Shown: piece after piece, positions 1-9,236 of the stretch
Layout: each line of letters begins with the position of its first letter
Position numbering within the stretch: the first letter of the stretch is position 1
DNA from: CALARM01 sp964431735
Lineage (GTDB): Bacteria > Vulcanimicrobiota > SpSt-956 > JAKJGF01
Direction: 5' to 3'
Assembly (NCBI GenBank): GCA_964431735.1
Contig: CAYSLJ010000009.1
Span: 8,283 to 72,282 of the forward strand
DNA: 64,000 bases
Program-made: the position numbers and the translations under genes
The notes under the pieces: generated by a model
Seen by the model: only the letters and a program-made list of their open reading frames with translations
What the model was told of the DNA's origin: nothing
Database searches by the model: none

Positions 1-2
1 CC

Positions 3-1568
3 AACGGTTCAGGTATAGAGGGAATAATGGGTGATGAAAACAACAGAGTAACACTACCGGAACTGGGTGAAATAGCCAGAAACATAAAAGGTTCCACAGG
101 AAAAAAGATTGATCTTATGTTACTAGATGAAAGTAATTCCGCCAGCATGGAAGTGGCGACAGAACTTTCCGGCCATGTAAATTATATGATTGGTTCCGAA
201 GGAGAGCTGAAATGCGCAAAAATACCTTTCGGGAAAGCTATTAAAACAATAAAAGAAGGAATAAAAGAAGAAGGCACAATAACTCCGAAGGAAGCAGCAC
301 TGTCATTTATTTATGAAAGCGGAAGACGAAAGTATGCTTCTGTTGATACTCCTTCAGTCTCTGCCATAGATCTGAACAAAACAGATAATGTCAATAAAAT
401 ACTTGCTCCTCTCACAGAAGCCCTGAAAAATCATTCCGATAAAAAATTACTCAAAAATCTGGTTAAAAAAAGCCAGCAGTTCTATAACAGTAAAGGTAAA
501 AAAGAATTTCTGGATCTCAGGGATTTTACAAAGGTAATTGCAGATGAGATGAAAGTATCAGATCCTCATCTTGCAGAACTGGCGAAAGAACTGGATAAAG
601 AACTGGGTGAAATGGTTATTGGAAATTTTTATGAAGGTGAAACTTTTCAGAATTCACGCGGTATTGCCATATTCGCTCCTTCAACAAAAGATGAAAGAAC
701 GGAAAAAATTTCCAGAAAAATCTATCCAGAACTGGCATTGAACAAAGAAACAGGATGGAATGATTTTATAAACAAAATAGCAACAGATAATCATTTTAAA
801 AAATTTCTTTCTTCTGTAGGAGTCGGAGAAAAAGAGCTGAAGGTTCTGGACAAATTTTTCACCCTTACAAGACAGGTCTTTAATGTAGGAGTAAGTATCG
901 GCAGTATAGGACTTGCTCTGACATGTCTTGATAATGTGGTAAACGGACAGTTAGCAGGTCCTGTAGGGACAGCAGTAGCTCTCGGTCTTGGCGGCACTGA
1001 AATTTCTTACGGCATAAAAAATACCTATTTATACGCTACAAATGAAGAAATAAAAGACAGAACACAGGTTTTAGATCCACTGTTCTACACAATGGAAGGT
1101 ATTGCAATTACATCCACCATGTCTTTACCTGCAAAGGTTCTCGGTGCCATGGGCAAGCAAATTGTACAGGGCATAGGAGCAATGGGAGGAGCATATCATG
1201 CCGCTACAGGAGCATATAAAGTTTTTTCGGCTTTAAATGATGATAAATTAATTAATAAAAAAGAAAAAGTAATAGACAATACTCTTGACAGCATGAGAGG
1301 CATTGCCGTAGTTGCAGTAACCATGGGAATAATACTGGGAGCAGGAGCTGCTTTTACAACACCGGCAGGTATTGTTGCCGCTGCCATACCCGTAGCAAGG
1401 GCAATATATAACATACTCAGTAACATAAAAGATCTTAAAGCAGAAGATGTAGATATGAAAAGTTTCAGGGAGAAACTGGCAGAGATACAGGATCTGTCAG
1501 GCGCCAGACCGAAACATTACATATCTCCTACAATAAAAGGTATTATTGAAGGTGCGGGAGCAATATAA
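3..1568 (+). CDS. C11 (clostripain-like) peptidase homologue, 5' end outside window, catalytic residues apparently replaced
   Basis: The frame is open at the left edge, so the real start lies outside; the first in-frame ATG is at 27. The first residues read NGSGIEG, followed by KKIDLMLLDESNSASMEV. These align with the HGxG and DACLMxxxEV blocks of clostripain-type C11 cysteine peptidases. Where that family has its catalytic His and Cys, this protein has Asn and Ser. A later block (GIAIFAPSTKD, then ETGWNDF, about 660-770) fits the C11 'IYxP...WxxF' tail. The C-terminal third holds Gly/Ala-rich hydrophobic stretches (about 880-1000 and 1300-1420) that may contact membrane. A broken paralogue follows at once, and heptamer repeats begin directly after the stop. 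The family call rests on motif recognition; loss of peptidase activity is inference. Confidence 0.6.
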   Translation, partial: NGSGIEGIMGDENNRVTLPELGEIARNIKGSTGKKIDLMLLDESNSASMEVATELSGHVNYMIGSEGELKCAKIPFGKAIKTIKEGIKEEGTITPKEAALSFIYESGRRKYASVDTPSVSAIDLNKTDNVNKILAPLTEALKNHSDKKLLKNLVKKSQQFYNSKGKKEFLDLRDFTKVIADEMKVSDPHLAELAKELDKELGEMVIGNFYEGETFQNSRGIAIFAPSTKDERTEKISRKIYPELALNKETGWNDFINKIATDNHFKKFLSSVGVGEKELKVLDKFFTLTRQVFNVGVSIGSIGLALTCLDNVVNGQLAGPVGTAVALGLGGTEISYGIKNTYLYATNEEIKDRTQVLDPLFYTMEGIAITSTMSLPAKVLGAMGKQIVQGIGAMGGAYHAATGAYKVFSALNDDKLINKKEKVIDNTLDSMRGIAVVAVTMGIILGAGAAFTTPAGIVAAAIPVARAIYNILSNIKDLKAEDVDMKSFREKLAEIQDLSGARPKHYISPTIKGIIEGAGAI

Positions 1569-1652
1569 TCGTGACGCGTGACGCGTGACGCGAGGGTAAT
1601 GACAGTTCTGATAGTTTGACAGGTTATTTTGTATCGTGACGCGTGACGCGAG
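1569..1652. repeat. Two GTGACGC heptamer clusters with a half copy of the 120-bp element
   Basis: GTGACGC units start immediately after the stop codon at 1566-1568 and recur at about 1636-1650. The sequence between them (cgcgagg, then a tgatagtttgacaggttatttt-like stretch) is a diverged half of the 120-bp inverted-repeat element seen at 2112, 44552 and 60169. Confidence 0.6.
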
Positions 1653-1756
1653 GATTTCGAACAGCCCCATAGTCGTGAAAAGTGAAGAGTGAAATAATGG
1701 AAATAAAAAACACACCTTATATATACAAAATCTTCCAAATATAAAAAACCTCCTGA

Positions 1757-2313
1757 AACATAAGGAATTTCACACAATATGTATTAAAAACTACAGAAAA
1801 AACAAATCCTTCACTGGCAGAAAAAGCCAGAAATCTGGATAAATCCCTGGAGGAAATGGTAAAAGCCAATTTCTATGTAGGCCAGGACGTAGATAAAGCA
1901 AAAGGGGTTGCCATTTATGCACCGGTAAAAAAACTTTCCCTATCAAGATATATCCTTGATGATGTATATCCCGAATTGAAACTGGCGAAAGAGACGGAAT
2001 GGCTTACCTTTATACAGGATCTTGCAAAAGACAAAAAACTTTATGCTTTTCTCAAATACCGTGGTGTAAGTCATGAAGACATAGATTTCCTTGATAAATG
2101 CTGGTATAAGAGACTGTAAAGAAATAATCCTTGCAAATTGTCAGAACGGTTATTATCCTCGCGTGACGCGTTACGCGTTACGCGTCACGATATAGACTGT
2201 AAATATGATGGAGTTATTTTTTCACAGACCCTAACATCTGTGAAATCACAAAAAAAAGTGTGGAAATAGGAAGTATAGGTGCTGCAATTACAGTCTTTAA
2301 ATCTCTAAAGTAG
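1757..2313 (+). pseudogene. Broken paralogue of the preceding C11-like gene, split by a 120-bp repeat element
   Basis: An internal piece of the C11-like protein is readable here without a start. From 1757 the frame gives NIRNFTQYV and then LEEMVKANF, GVAIYAPVKK, KETEWLTFI and DIDFLDKCW, which match the middle of the upstream protein block by block. The frame ends at 2119, just inside a repeat element (2112-2231). Beyond it, in another frame, KKSVEIGSIGAAITVF (about 2250-2303) resumes the homology (upstream gene: VSIGSIGLALTC) and stops at 2311-2313. Hence this is a tandem duplicate that decayed and received an insertion. An ATG at 1856 could still start an 87-residue peptide, but I see no ribosome binding site for it. 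Confidence 0.7.
2112..2231 (+). mobile_element. MITE-like 120-bp element, copy 1 (inside C11 pseudogene)
   Basis: The left end GACTGTAAAGAAATAATCC and the right end are imperfect inverted copies of each other. The centre carries the palindromic GTGACGC/GTTACGC array. Two closely similar copies lie at 44552-44672 (inverted) and 60169-60287. This copy interrupts a protein-coding homology that resumes on the other side, which is direct evidence of insertion. No transposase is encoded, so any mobility would have to be in trans. Confidence 0.7.
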
Positions 2314-2534
2314 CATGATGTAAGCTCTAACAAATATGCCTGTTCCAGTTTAGATTTTTTTCGGAGGAGCGCCAGGCAGGCAAAGCCAGGAGATTTATAA
2401 TACCAAAATTGATAGCAAAATGTTATAACCATTGACTGGAGGGGACAAAATTACAGATTATCTGTTGTCGTATTTATCACTATCAGCATTTTATTATGAG
2501 AATCGTGACGCGTGACGGTAGGAACAGCTTCTCA

Positions 2535-3794
2535 TTAATTGATATCCTGCTCCTTTTTAATCAAACCTTCGTAATGCCTGGCAAGGGCAATGGCAGGTAT
2601 AAATCTGATGAGACTTATGGCAAGATTGAGAAAAGCCATATAATGAAGAGGTAAAGCCGTTACAATGAGGAGTAAACTTGCAAGACCGTCACCGAGTCGG
2701 CAGACAAAGGTTTCTACTATAGCCTTTCCCTGATATTTGAAATCCCTGTCAGTAGGCATATAAAGTATTTCTCTCGAAGCCCTGTTGAAGGAATATTCTG
2801 TGCTGTAATTACCGATATGATACATACTTCCGAAGGTAAGGCTCCCGGAACAGATAAGGGAAAAAGAACCTGCCAGATTGACAAGGGGTGCTATTAAAAC
2901 AGCCGGCATCATACCTGCATATTTCACGATACGATGAACGCAGAATATCTGAAAAAACAATCCCAGTCCGTTAATCCATAGATTCATTTCTGCCCAGAAT
3001 TCTGTCCTCAATGCCTTATCGGTAATACTGTATTTCACTATGGCATTCATCTGATTGTAAAGAACGGTTGCTCCTGAAGACATGAGAAAAGCGGCAAGCA
3101 CCATCCACTGAAGATATCCGGACTGAACAATCAGGGAAAAACCGCTTTCACCTTTTTCATGTTCCGATATTTTTTCCTGTTTATCCAGATCTTTGTCCCT
3201 GAGAGGAAGAAGCAAATACATAAAAGCAATTGTTATCATAAGAAGAAAGGAAGATAAAAAAAGAAGATTTTCCACTTCTATCCTGGTAGAAAGACTTGCC
3301 GTGAGGTAACTTCCCGCAAGTCCTCCGATAGTTCCACCTGCAGTTATTTTGCCGAAATAAGTCTTTGCATCATTGCTGTTACATATATCATTTACAAAAG
3401 ACCAGAACATGGTTACAGTGAAAACATTATAAATACCTACAAAGAAATAATATATTATTATCCATACATACCGTCCCGGTTGTATACCCAGAAAAGGTAT
3501 ATTTATTTGAGGCCATGACATCCTTAATATAAAGGCAAACAATAAAAGACATAAAGAAAAAAATATTGTTACAATCTTGATTAATCTTTTTGGATTTTGA
3601 ATACATGCCAGTCTGTCGTAAATAAAATTAAAAAATAGAATGAATACCATAACTCCTATACCGAGATAGGGAACCCATTCATGAGGCAGTTCATTTGTAA
3701 GTGCTTCTCTCAGAGGTTTCACAATATAATAACCTGTCATTAAAGTAAATAACCACAGGAAAGATAACAGAGCAAGTTTATGTTCTCTTTTCAT
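2535..3794 (-). CDS. Npt/Tlc-like MFS nucleotide transporter family protein
   Basis: This 419-residue integral membrane protein has about twelve hydrophobic segments. Features of the ATP:ADP antiporter/Npt branch of the MFS are visible: YYIVKPLREAL in the first helix-loop, FWSFVNDICNSNDAKTYFGKITAGGTIGGLAGS in the middle, and RASREILYMPTDRDFKYQGKAIVETFVCRLGDG near the C-terminus (the REALYxxxxxxxKYxAKxxIDxxxxRxxD region of that family). The substrate cannot be told from sequence; free-living bacteria carry many such homologues whose transport role is unproven. There is no ribosome binding site before the ATG at 3794, and a good promoter lies only a few bases upstream, so the mRNA may be nearly leaderless. 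The gene is divergent from nadK. Confidence 0.65.
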   Translation of the reverse strand: MKREHKLALLSFLWLFTLMTGYYIVKPLREALTNELPHEWVPYLGIGVMVFILFFNFIYDRLACIQNPKRLIKIVTIFFSLCLLLFAFILRMSWPQINIPFLGIQPGRYVWIIIYYFFVGIYNVFTVTMFWSFVNDICNSNDAKTYFGKITAGGTIGGLAGSYLTASLSTRIEVENLLFLSSFLLMITIAFMYLLLPLRDKDLDKQEKISEHEKGESGFSLIVQSGYLQWMVLAAFLMSSGATVLYNQMNAIVKYSITDKALRTEFWAEMNLWINGLGLFFQIFCVHRIVKYAGMMPAVLIAPLVNLAGSFSLICSGSLTFGSMYHIGNYSTEYSFNRASREILYMPTDRDFKYQGKAIVETFVCRLGDGLASLLLIVTALPLHYMAFLNLAISLIRFIPAIALARHYEGLIKKEQDIN

Positions 3795-3803
3795 AATTAC
3801 GAT

Positions 3804-3832
3804 AGAATAACACTACTTACATATTTTTGCAA
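3804..3832 (-). promoter_or_regulatory. Sigma70-like promoter for the Npt-like gene
   Basis: On the minus strand TTGCAA (3827-3832) and TATTCT (3804-3809) are separated by 17 bp. A start about 7 nt downstream would fall near 3797, only about 3 nt from the ATG at 3794. This agrees with the missing Shine-Dalgarno sequence. Prediction only. Confidence 0.4.
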
Positions 3833-3873
3833 CTATAAACTATTTATTATTCAGGTTATTTGTGTTAATATAT

Positions 3874-3905
3874 TCGTGACGCGTAACGCGTGACGCGTAA
3901 CGCGA
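3874..3905. repeat. GTGACGC/GTAACGC heptamer array in the divergent promoter region
   Basis: Four heptamers (GTGACGC, GTAACGC, GTGACGC, GTAACGC) lie between complementary flanks CAGGTTAT and ATAAACCTG (about 3853-3917), so the whole block can fold as a hairpin. It sits about 35 bp upstream of nadK. Confidence 0.6.
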
Positions 3906-3941
3906 GATGATAAACCTGACTGAAGAGAGGAACTGTTTCAA

Positions 3942-4805
3942 ATGAAATCTGTCGGTTTGTTTCTCGACGATCAAAAAAAAGAAGCTATTGATACAGGGAA
4001 AAATTTAATAAAATGGTTTAATGGGAAAAATCTTTCTGTCCTTACGACAAAAAGTCTGGCAAAAAAACTCTCCAGAGAAGAAATAGGATTGGAAAAAGAA
4101 GAACTTCTGAATAAGATAGACTGGGCGGTAACACTCGGCGGTGACGGAACATTTTTGAGATGGGCTCACTGGGTTTCGGCAAAATCCATTCCGCTTCTGG
4201 GTGTAAATCTCGGAACCCTGGGATTTCTTACAGAGGTTAAATTATCCAACATATATGAAGATATAAATAAAGTCCTTGATGGAAAATTTGAAATAGAAAA
4301 AAGAATGATGCTTGAAGTTACTGTTACTGTTGACGGAGAAAAGGTTTTTCGTGATATAATATTGAATGACGCAGTACTTTACAGAGCCCACCATTCTCGT
4401 TCGGTAAAAATCTGCGTAAAGGTAAGTGAGAAATTTAAGCTCACCTATTTCGGCGACGGAGTAATCATAGCAACTCCTACCGGTTCTACGGCATATTCTC
4501 TCTCTGCAGGAGGGCCCATAGTAAACCCGACTGTTGAAACAATCCTTGTAACACCGATATGCTCTCATTCTCTTTATCATAAACCCCTTCTGGTTCCTCC
4601 CAATGACAGTATATGGCTGAGTAATGCAGAACCGACAAGAGATATAAGAATATCCCTTGACGGTCAGAAGGTATGGGAAATGAGTGATAATGATGTTGTA
4701 CAGATAAGAAGGGCGGAAGAAACAACAAATTTTATAAAGATAGGAACAGATTATTACCAGTTGCTCAATGAAAAACTTCAATGGGGCGGCGTTTTATGTC
4801 AGTGA
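3942..4805 (+). CDS. nadK: NAD kinase
   Basis: It phosphorylates NAD to NADP in the cytoplasm using ATP or polyphosphate. The GGDGT signature is at about residue 65 (VTLGGDGTFLRW), followed by LGVNLGTLGFLTEV. The conserved NAD-binding block TPTGSTAYSLSAGGP is at about residue 177. The length (287 aa) is normal for the family. The ATG at 3942 is preceded by a GAGAGG stretch. The last bases (CAG TGA GTG GTG A) already belong to a GTGANNN heptamer array, so the stop codon is supplied by the repeat. The gene stands alone, divergent from the Npt-like gene and followed by an intergenic cassette. Confidence 0.95.
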   Translation: MKSVGLFLDDQKKEAIDTGKNLIKWFNGKNLSVLTTKSLAKKLSREEIGLEKEELLNKIDWAVTLGGDGTFLRWAHWVSAKSIPLLGVNLGTLGFLTEVKLSNIYEDINKVLDGKFEIEKRMMLEVTVTVDGEKVFRDIILNDAVLYRAHHSRSVKICVKVSEKFKLTYFGDGVIIATPTGSTAYSLSAGGPIVNPTVETILVTPICSHSLYHKPLLVPPNDSIWLSNAEPTRDIRISLDGQKVWEMSDNDVVQIRRAEETTNFIKIGTDYYQLLNEKLQWGGVLCQ

Positions 4806-4933
4806 GTGGTGAAGAGTGAAAAGTGAGCAGGGGCGAACCACTGTGTTCGCCCGGTACCGGCAAAAATACGCATCACGCATTACGCATCATGCATCACGAC
4901 CCACCCGTCACGCGTTACGCGTTACGCGTCACG
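4803..4933 (+). repeat. Composite heptamer cassette (nadK to M28 peptidase)
   Basis: The order is GTGAGTG/GTGAAGA/GTGAAAA units beginning in the nadK stop, then a hairpin with 8-bp arms GGGCGAAC and GTTCGCCC (4831-4852), then GCATCAC-type units, then ACCCACC and a GTCACGC/GTTACGC palindrome. The cassette ends about 10 bp before the AGAGGTG ribosome binding site of the next gene. The 5' GTGA and 3' TCAC units are complementary and in heptamer phase. Confidence 0.75.
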
Positions 4934-4954
4934 ATTAAAAAAGAGGTGTAAATA

Positions 4955-6136
4955 ATGAAATTCAATTCTGAACATGCTTATAAATATACGGAAGATTTAT
5001 CTTTCCCCCGATCTCCCGGCAGCGAAGGAGAGAAACAGGCAAGGGATTATATTATCGATAGTTTTAAACATAAGGAACTGGATGTGGAAATTCAGGAATT
5101 TAAATTTTCTACCTTCCCTCTTTCCGTTATGGCAAGGATTTTTCTATTGCTTCTCATAACAATGCAGATTCTTATGTATATCTGCTATGACAGAAATCCT
5201 TTATATTCTGTTTTGATTTCCTTTGTAGTTGTAAGTCTTATAATCACATCCACAAAATGGAGGAAAAATTATCATAAACTCTATGACGTTCCTTGGAAAG
5301 AAAAGACTTCATGGAATATCATAGCCAGAAAAACAAAGGAAAATGCCACAAAAAATCTCATATTCCTTGCCCATTACGATTCAAAATCACAGACTCTTCC
5401 CGCTTTCTGGAGGGCAACTCTCTTCGGCACATCTCTCGTCGGAAGCGTTTCCCTCATAGGATTAACCACCGTGCTCGCAATATGTAAATTCATTGACTGG
5501 CCCGTTCCTGTGTGGGATAAAAGTCTTCTCTTTTATCTATGTGTCATTACAACTGTAGCTCTCTTTTTACTGCAACTTAACAGGTCAGGGAACAAATCTC
5601 CTGGCTCACTGGACAATGCATCAGGCATTGGAGTTCTTCTAGAACTCGCGAAAATACTTCCTGAAGAGGTGAACAACACAAACCTTACTTTCATCGCAAC
5701 AGGAGCGGAAGAAGACGGACTGTGCGGTGCGGTAAGATTTATGGAGACAGAAGGATATAAATACGATAAAGAAAAGACCTATTTTATAAATTTTGACGGC
5801 CCGGGAGCAGAAGGTAATATAATAATAACCTCTTCCTACGGAATACCTCCCTTTCATACGGGAGGCCTCCTGACTCCTCTGTCTTTAAAAATAGCAAAAG
5901 AACTTAAATATCCTGTTACAAAGGGTTATATTCCTCTGGGAGCGGGACTGGATCAGTTTCCCGTATCGGTATACGGATTTCCTGTAATAACAGTATCAGG
6001 TGGTAAATTATTTTCAAAGATAATTTTTGCAATTCACTCGGAATATGATAGAATGGATCTTATATCAAGACATGCTCTCGAAAGAGCCGGTAATCTGTGC
6101 TATAAAATGGCTCTGGAGATAGACAGATATTTTTAG
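4955..6136 (+). CDS. M28-family zinc metallopeptidase with membrane segments
   Basis: This is a 393-residue aminopeptidase-like protein. M28 metal-site blocks are in the expected order: AHYDSKS (about residue 138, His ligand), LDNASG (about 218, bridging Asp), GAEEDG (about 249, catalytic Glu and Glu ligand), INFDGPG (Asp) and IHSEYDRMD near the C-terminus (His). Hydrophobic segments lie at about residues 50-95 and 150-205, interrupting the peptidase fold, so it is probably membrane-anchored. An AGAGGTG ribosome binding site precedes the ATG. The substrate is unknown. It is flanked by single genes, so context says little about its role. Confidence 0.8.
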   Translation: MKFNSEHAYKYTEDLSFPRSPGSEGEKQARDYIIDSFKHKELDVEIQEFKFSTFPLSVMARIFLLLLITMQILMYICYDRNPLYSVLISFVVVSLIITSTKWRKNYHKLYDVPWKEKTSWNIIARKTKENATKNLIFLAHYDSKSQTLPAFWRATLFGTSLVGSVSLIGLTTVLAICKFIDWPVPVWDKSLLFYLCVITTVALFLLQLNRSGNKSPGSLDNASGIGVLLELAKILPEEVNNTNLTFIATGAEEDGLCGAVRFMETEGYKYDKEKTYFINFDGPGAEGNIIITSSYGIPPFHTGGLLTPLSLKIAKELKYPVTKGYIPLGAGLDQFPVSVYGFPVITVSGGKLFSKIIFAIHSEYDRMDLISRHALERAGNLCYKMALEIDRYF

Positions 6137-6222
6137 AGTTGAAAGTTGAGAGTTGAGAATTGAGAGTTTAAAACACTCAACACTCAACATTAAACCATAA
6201 ACTATATTTAAGAGGTGATTTT

Positions 6223-7347
6223 ATGTTAACAGAATTCGCTCCTCCCGAGAGAGCGGAACTTAAAGAAGTTATGGAACAGAATATGGCTTTAAAAGACCAT
6301 ACCCTTATAAAAACACTCCTTGATAGTTCCCCTGATATGGTAGTCATACTGAACGAGTATCGGCAGATTATCCTGGCAAATGATAATTTTTTGAAATTTC
6401 TGAATAGAGAAGAAGAAAAGAATATTATCGGGAAAAGGCCGGGGGAAGCTGTAGGTTGTATTCATGCCGATGAAGGGCCGGGAGGATGTGGCACATCAAA
6501 ATTCTGTAAATATTGCGGTGCAGCCCATGCTATAGTAAACACCATTACACAAAATAAAAAAGATGTACAGGAATGCAGGATAAATATCAGCGATGAAGCA
6601 GGTATTACTGCATTAACACTTCGTGTATGGACAACACCTTTCAATATCAATGGCGATAACTATGTTATCTTCTGTGTCAGAGATGTATCAGATGAAAAAT
6701 ACCGTTATATGCTCGAGAGGATTTTCTTTCATGATATTTTAAACCTTGCCGGAGGACTTCAGGGTATTATGGAATTAATGCCTGATCTGACAGAAGAAGA
6801 GGCAAGGGATTTTTATAAAGAAGGTCTCACTCTTTCAAGACAGCTTATAGGAGAAATAGAAAGCCAGCGTTCCCTTCTTCAGGCAGAAAGAGGAGATTTA
6901 CATGTAAATATTACAGAAATTTTTGTGCCTGAATTTCTGTCTGCCATATGTACACTCTATAGAAATCATCCTGTAGCGGAAAACAAAATTATGCCGGAAC
7001 CGAACATCAAAGGGGAACATTCTATAGACACAGACCAGGTACTGTTAAGTAGAGTAATAGGAAATCTCATAAAAAATGCTCTTGAAGCATCTGAACCGGG
7101 TCAGAAAGTAACAGTTTCTTATACAAATGATAAGAAAAATATTGTATTTTCTATCTATAATGAAAAAGAAATGCCTGAAGAAGTAAAAATGCAGATATTT
7201 AATCGTTCTTTCAGCACGAAAGCATCTTCAGGTAGAGGACTCGGCACATACAGCGTAAAACTTTTAACGGAAAGATATCTGAAAGGTAAAGTGGATTTTA
7301 CTTCTACAGAGGAAGGAACTACTTTTAATGTGAGATTGCCTGTTTAG
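6223..7347 (+). CDS. PAS-domain sensor histidine kinase with Cys-rich PAS segment
   Basis: This is a 374-residue soluble kinase. An N-terminal PAS domain (about 25-150) begins LLDSSPDMVVILNEYRQI. It carries a cluster of four or five cysteines (GCIH...GGCG...FCKYCGA), which could bind metal or sense redox. The phospho-acceptor region is FFHDILNLAGG (His about 169). The ATPase domain has the N-box NLIKNALEAS (about 279) and a glycine-rich GRGLGTYSVKLL box; the usual DxGxG box is replaced by IYNEKE, as in HATPase_c branches lacking that motif. No transmembrane segment is visible. No cognate regulator is adjacent. AAGAGGTG precedes the ATG at 6223. The stop lies at the start of a heptamer array. 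Confidence 0.85.
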   Translation: MLTEFAPPERAELKEVMEQNMALKDHTLIKTLLDSSPDMVVILNEYRQIILANDNFLKFLNREEEKNIIGKRPGEAVGCIHADEGPGGCGTSKFCKYCGAAHAIVNTITQNKKDVQECRINISDEAGITALTLRVWTTPFNINGDNYVIFCVRDVSDEKYRYMLERIFFHDILNLAGGLQGIMELMPDLTEEEARDFYKEGLTLSRQLIGEIESQRSLLQAERGDLHVNITEIFVPEFLSAICTLYRNHPVAENKIMPEPNIKGEHSIDTDQVLLSRVIGNLIKNALEASEPGQKVTVSYTNDKKNIVFSIYNEKEMPEEVKMQIFNRSFSTKASSGRGLGTYSVKLLTERYLKGKVDFTSTEEGTTFNVRLPV

Positions 7348-7485
7348 TGAGTCGTGAGTAGGGAAAAGTGAATAGTGAATAGTGAAAAGTGAGTAGGGAA
7401 AAGTGAATAGTGAATAGTAAAAAGTGAAGCCTGAAGGGTGAGCAGGCATACCCTGCGCATCACGCATCACGCGTCACGCGTCACG
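7348..7485 (+). repeat. Composite heptamer cassette (histidine kinase to epimerase)
   Basis: A run of about ten GTGANNN-type units (GTGAGTC, GTGAATA, GTGAAAA) starts at the kinase stop. It is followed by a small hairpin GCAGG..CCTGC (about 7442-7455), then GCATCAC units and GTCACGC units. The order is the same as at 4803. Confidence 0.7.
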
Positions 7486-7509
7486 TTTCCGTACAACAGG
7501 AGAATAAAA

Positions 7510-8442
7510 ATGACAACATATCTGATAACAGGGGGCTGTGGTTTTATAGGCTCCCACATAGCTGAAGAACTTTTAAAAAGTCAGGAAAATAAGATTATTA
7601 TAATAGATAATTTATCATCCGGATATTTAAAAAATATTGAACATATAAAAGACAGAGTGGAATTTATAGAAGCAGATATAAGAGATTTCAACAAAATACT
7701 TCACGCAATGAAAGGTGTGGATTATGTTTTTCATGAAGCTGCTCTCGTATCGGTTTTCGATTCTATAAATCGCCCTCTTGATAATCACAGTATAAATCTA
7801 ACTGGAACTCTTAATATTCTGGAAGGTGCCAGAAGAAGTAAAGTAAAAAGAGTAGTCCTGGCAGGTTCTGCTGCAGTATACGGCAACGATCCTGTTCTTC
7901 CGAAGGTTGAAACTATGGTTCCATGCCCTCTGACTCCCTACGGGATATCAAAGCTGGGAAAAGAGTATTACGGAAAAATTTATTCGGAACTATATAATTT
8001 ACCTGTCATATCACTCAGATATTTCAATGTATTCGGCCCGCGGCAGGATCCGTCTTCTCCATATTCAGGTGTCATCTCAAAATTTACAGATAATATCCTG
8101 TCAGGCAAATCCCCCGTTATATTCGGCGATGGTCTGCAGACAAGGGATTTTGTATTTGTAAAAGATGTGGTAAAAGCAAATATTCTGGCTATGAACAGTA
8201 AGAAAGTTAAGGGCGGAGAAGTATTTAATATTGCCACAGGCATTTCGGAGAATCTTATAACATTACTGGAAATAATAAATAAAATTGCAGGAAAAAATAT
8301 AAAGGCAATCTATAAAGAGGAACGGGAAGGAGACATAAGACATTCTGCGGCAGATATAACAAAAGCCAGAGAGATACTGGGATATGAACCTTCTTTTACT
8401 CTGGAAGATGGAATGAAAATACTTCTTTTAAATAGAGAGTAA
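7510..8442 (+). CDS. NAD-dependent epimerase/dehydratase (UDP-glucose 4-epimerase-like, extended SDR)
   Basis: This is a 310-residue sugar-nucleotide epimerase. The Rossmann motif GGCGFIGSH is at the N-terminus. The catalytic triad is intact: Ser in LAGSAAVYG, and Tyr/Lys in YGISK at about residue 143. RYFNVFGPRQDPSSPYSGVI matches the substrate-binding segment of GalE/WbpP-type enzymes. I chose the ATG at 7510 because a CAGGAG ribosome binding site lies just upstream and the Rossmann fold starts there; the frame stays open further upstream through repeat DNA. It could supply a UDP-HexNAc sugar for the Pel locus that begins 0.8 kb away, since Pel is built from GalNAc/GlcNAc, but the link is inference from proximity only. 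Confidence 0.85.
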   Translation: MTTYLITGGCGFIGSHIAEELLKSQENKIIIIDNLSSGYLKNIEHIKDRVEFIEADIRDFNKILHAMKGVDYVFHEAALVSVFDSINRPLDNHSINLTGTLNILEGARRSKVKRVVLAGSAAVYGNDPVLPKVETMVPCPLTPYGISKLGKEYYGKIYSELYNLPVISLRYFNVFGPRQDPSSPYSGVISKFTDNILSGKSPVIFGDGLQTRDFVFVKDVVKANILAMNSKKVKGGEVFNIATGISENLITLLEIINKIAGKNIKAIYKEEREGDIRHSAADITKAREILGYEPSFTLEDGMKILLLNRE

Positions 8443-8498
8443 TATCTTTTCCATCTAAATTCATACCAGTTCATTTAACGTTTTTTTATTCAGTTAAC

Positions 8499-8996
8499 TT
8501 ATTTCGCCACTTCTGCATGTAAAACATGCCTGGCAGCTTTCTCTGATAACTTTGATCCGACATAACCTCCGAGAAGTGGCAGTCCAACCATAGCAGCCAC
8601 AATTACCAGGCAGGCGACCCGCGCCACAGGGCCTTGTGCTAATGTTGCGTTCATCAGGACACTGTTAATGGATGGAGAGGATGATGCATGGAATGCTAAA
8701 GCGACATATGCAGCTGTTCCTCCAATCACACCGGTTGCAGTTCCTAATGCTTTCGCCGTCATTACTGTAACCTCTTTAAAATCTTTTTTAGAAAAGGACG
8801 GTGATACATTATTCTCCTTAGCAATTTCACTGGCAGCAAAATTTTTTAGTTTTTTCATAAGTTCTATATTGGCATCTTCCGATCTTCCATTGAAAATAGC
8901 TATATCTTTAATCTCTTCCCCGTCTTTTCTGGCAACTAAAATACCTGAAACATTGCCGGTAGAAACATTTTTTATCGGACTCTGGCTAATTTTCAT
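8499..8996 (-). CDS. Small membrane protein of unknown function
   Basis: The product is about 165 residues. The N-terminal 60 residues are polar. Two hydrophobic Gly/Ala-rich segments follow (about TAKALGTATGVIGGTAAYVA and RVACLVIVAAMVGLPLLGGY), ending in a basic tail with several His. I do not recognise a family. The GGAGAGG motif directly abuts the ATG at 9005 but is 9 nt from the ATG at 8996, so 8996 is the better start. The gene is convergent with the epimerase gene and is followed upstream by 230 bp of AT-rich DNA in which I see nothing. Confidence 0.6.
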   Translation of the reverse strand: MKISQSPIKNVSTGNVSGILVARKDGEEIKDIAIFNGRSEDANIELMKKLKNFAASEIAKENNVSPSFSKKDFKEVTVMTAKALGTATGVIGGTAAYVALAFHASSSPSINSVLMNATLAQGPVARVACLVIVAAMVGLPLLGGYVGSKLSEKAARHVLHAEVAK

Positions 8997-9236
8997 AAAA
9001 AACATCCTCTCCGTATATATAAATAAAATTATCCTTCTACTATAGAATATTCAGATATTCAAGTAAAAGTTTCATTTATTTTATTATAATTATTTTTCTT
9101 TCTGCTGTCTTTATAATAATAACACAATAATAATAACACATTCCATCAGGTGGGCTGTTATAAAAGTTTTGTTCCTGAGTAAAATCAGGCATAGCAAACG
9201 AATCGAAGTAATCTCACTGTTATATGGAACATTGGT

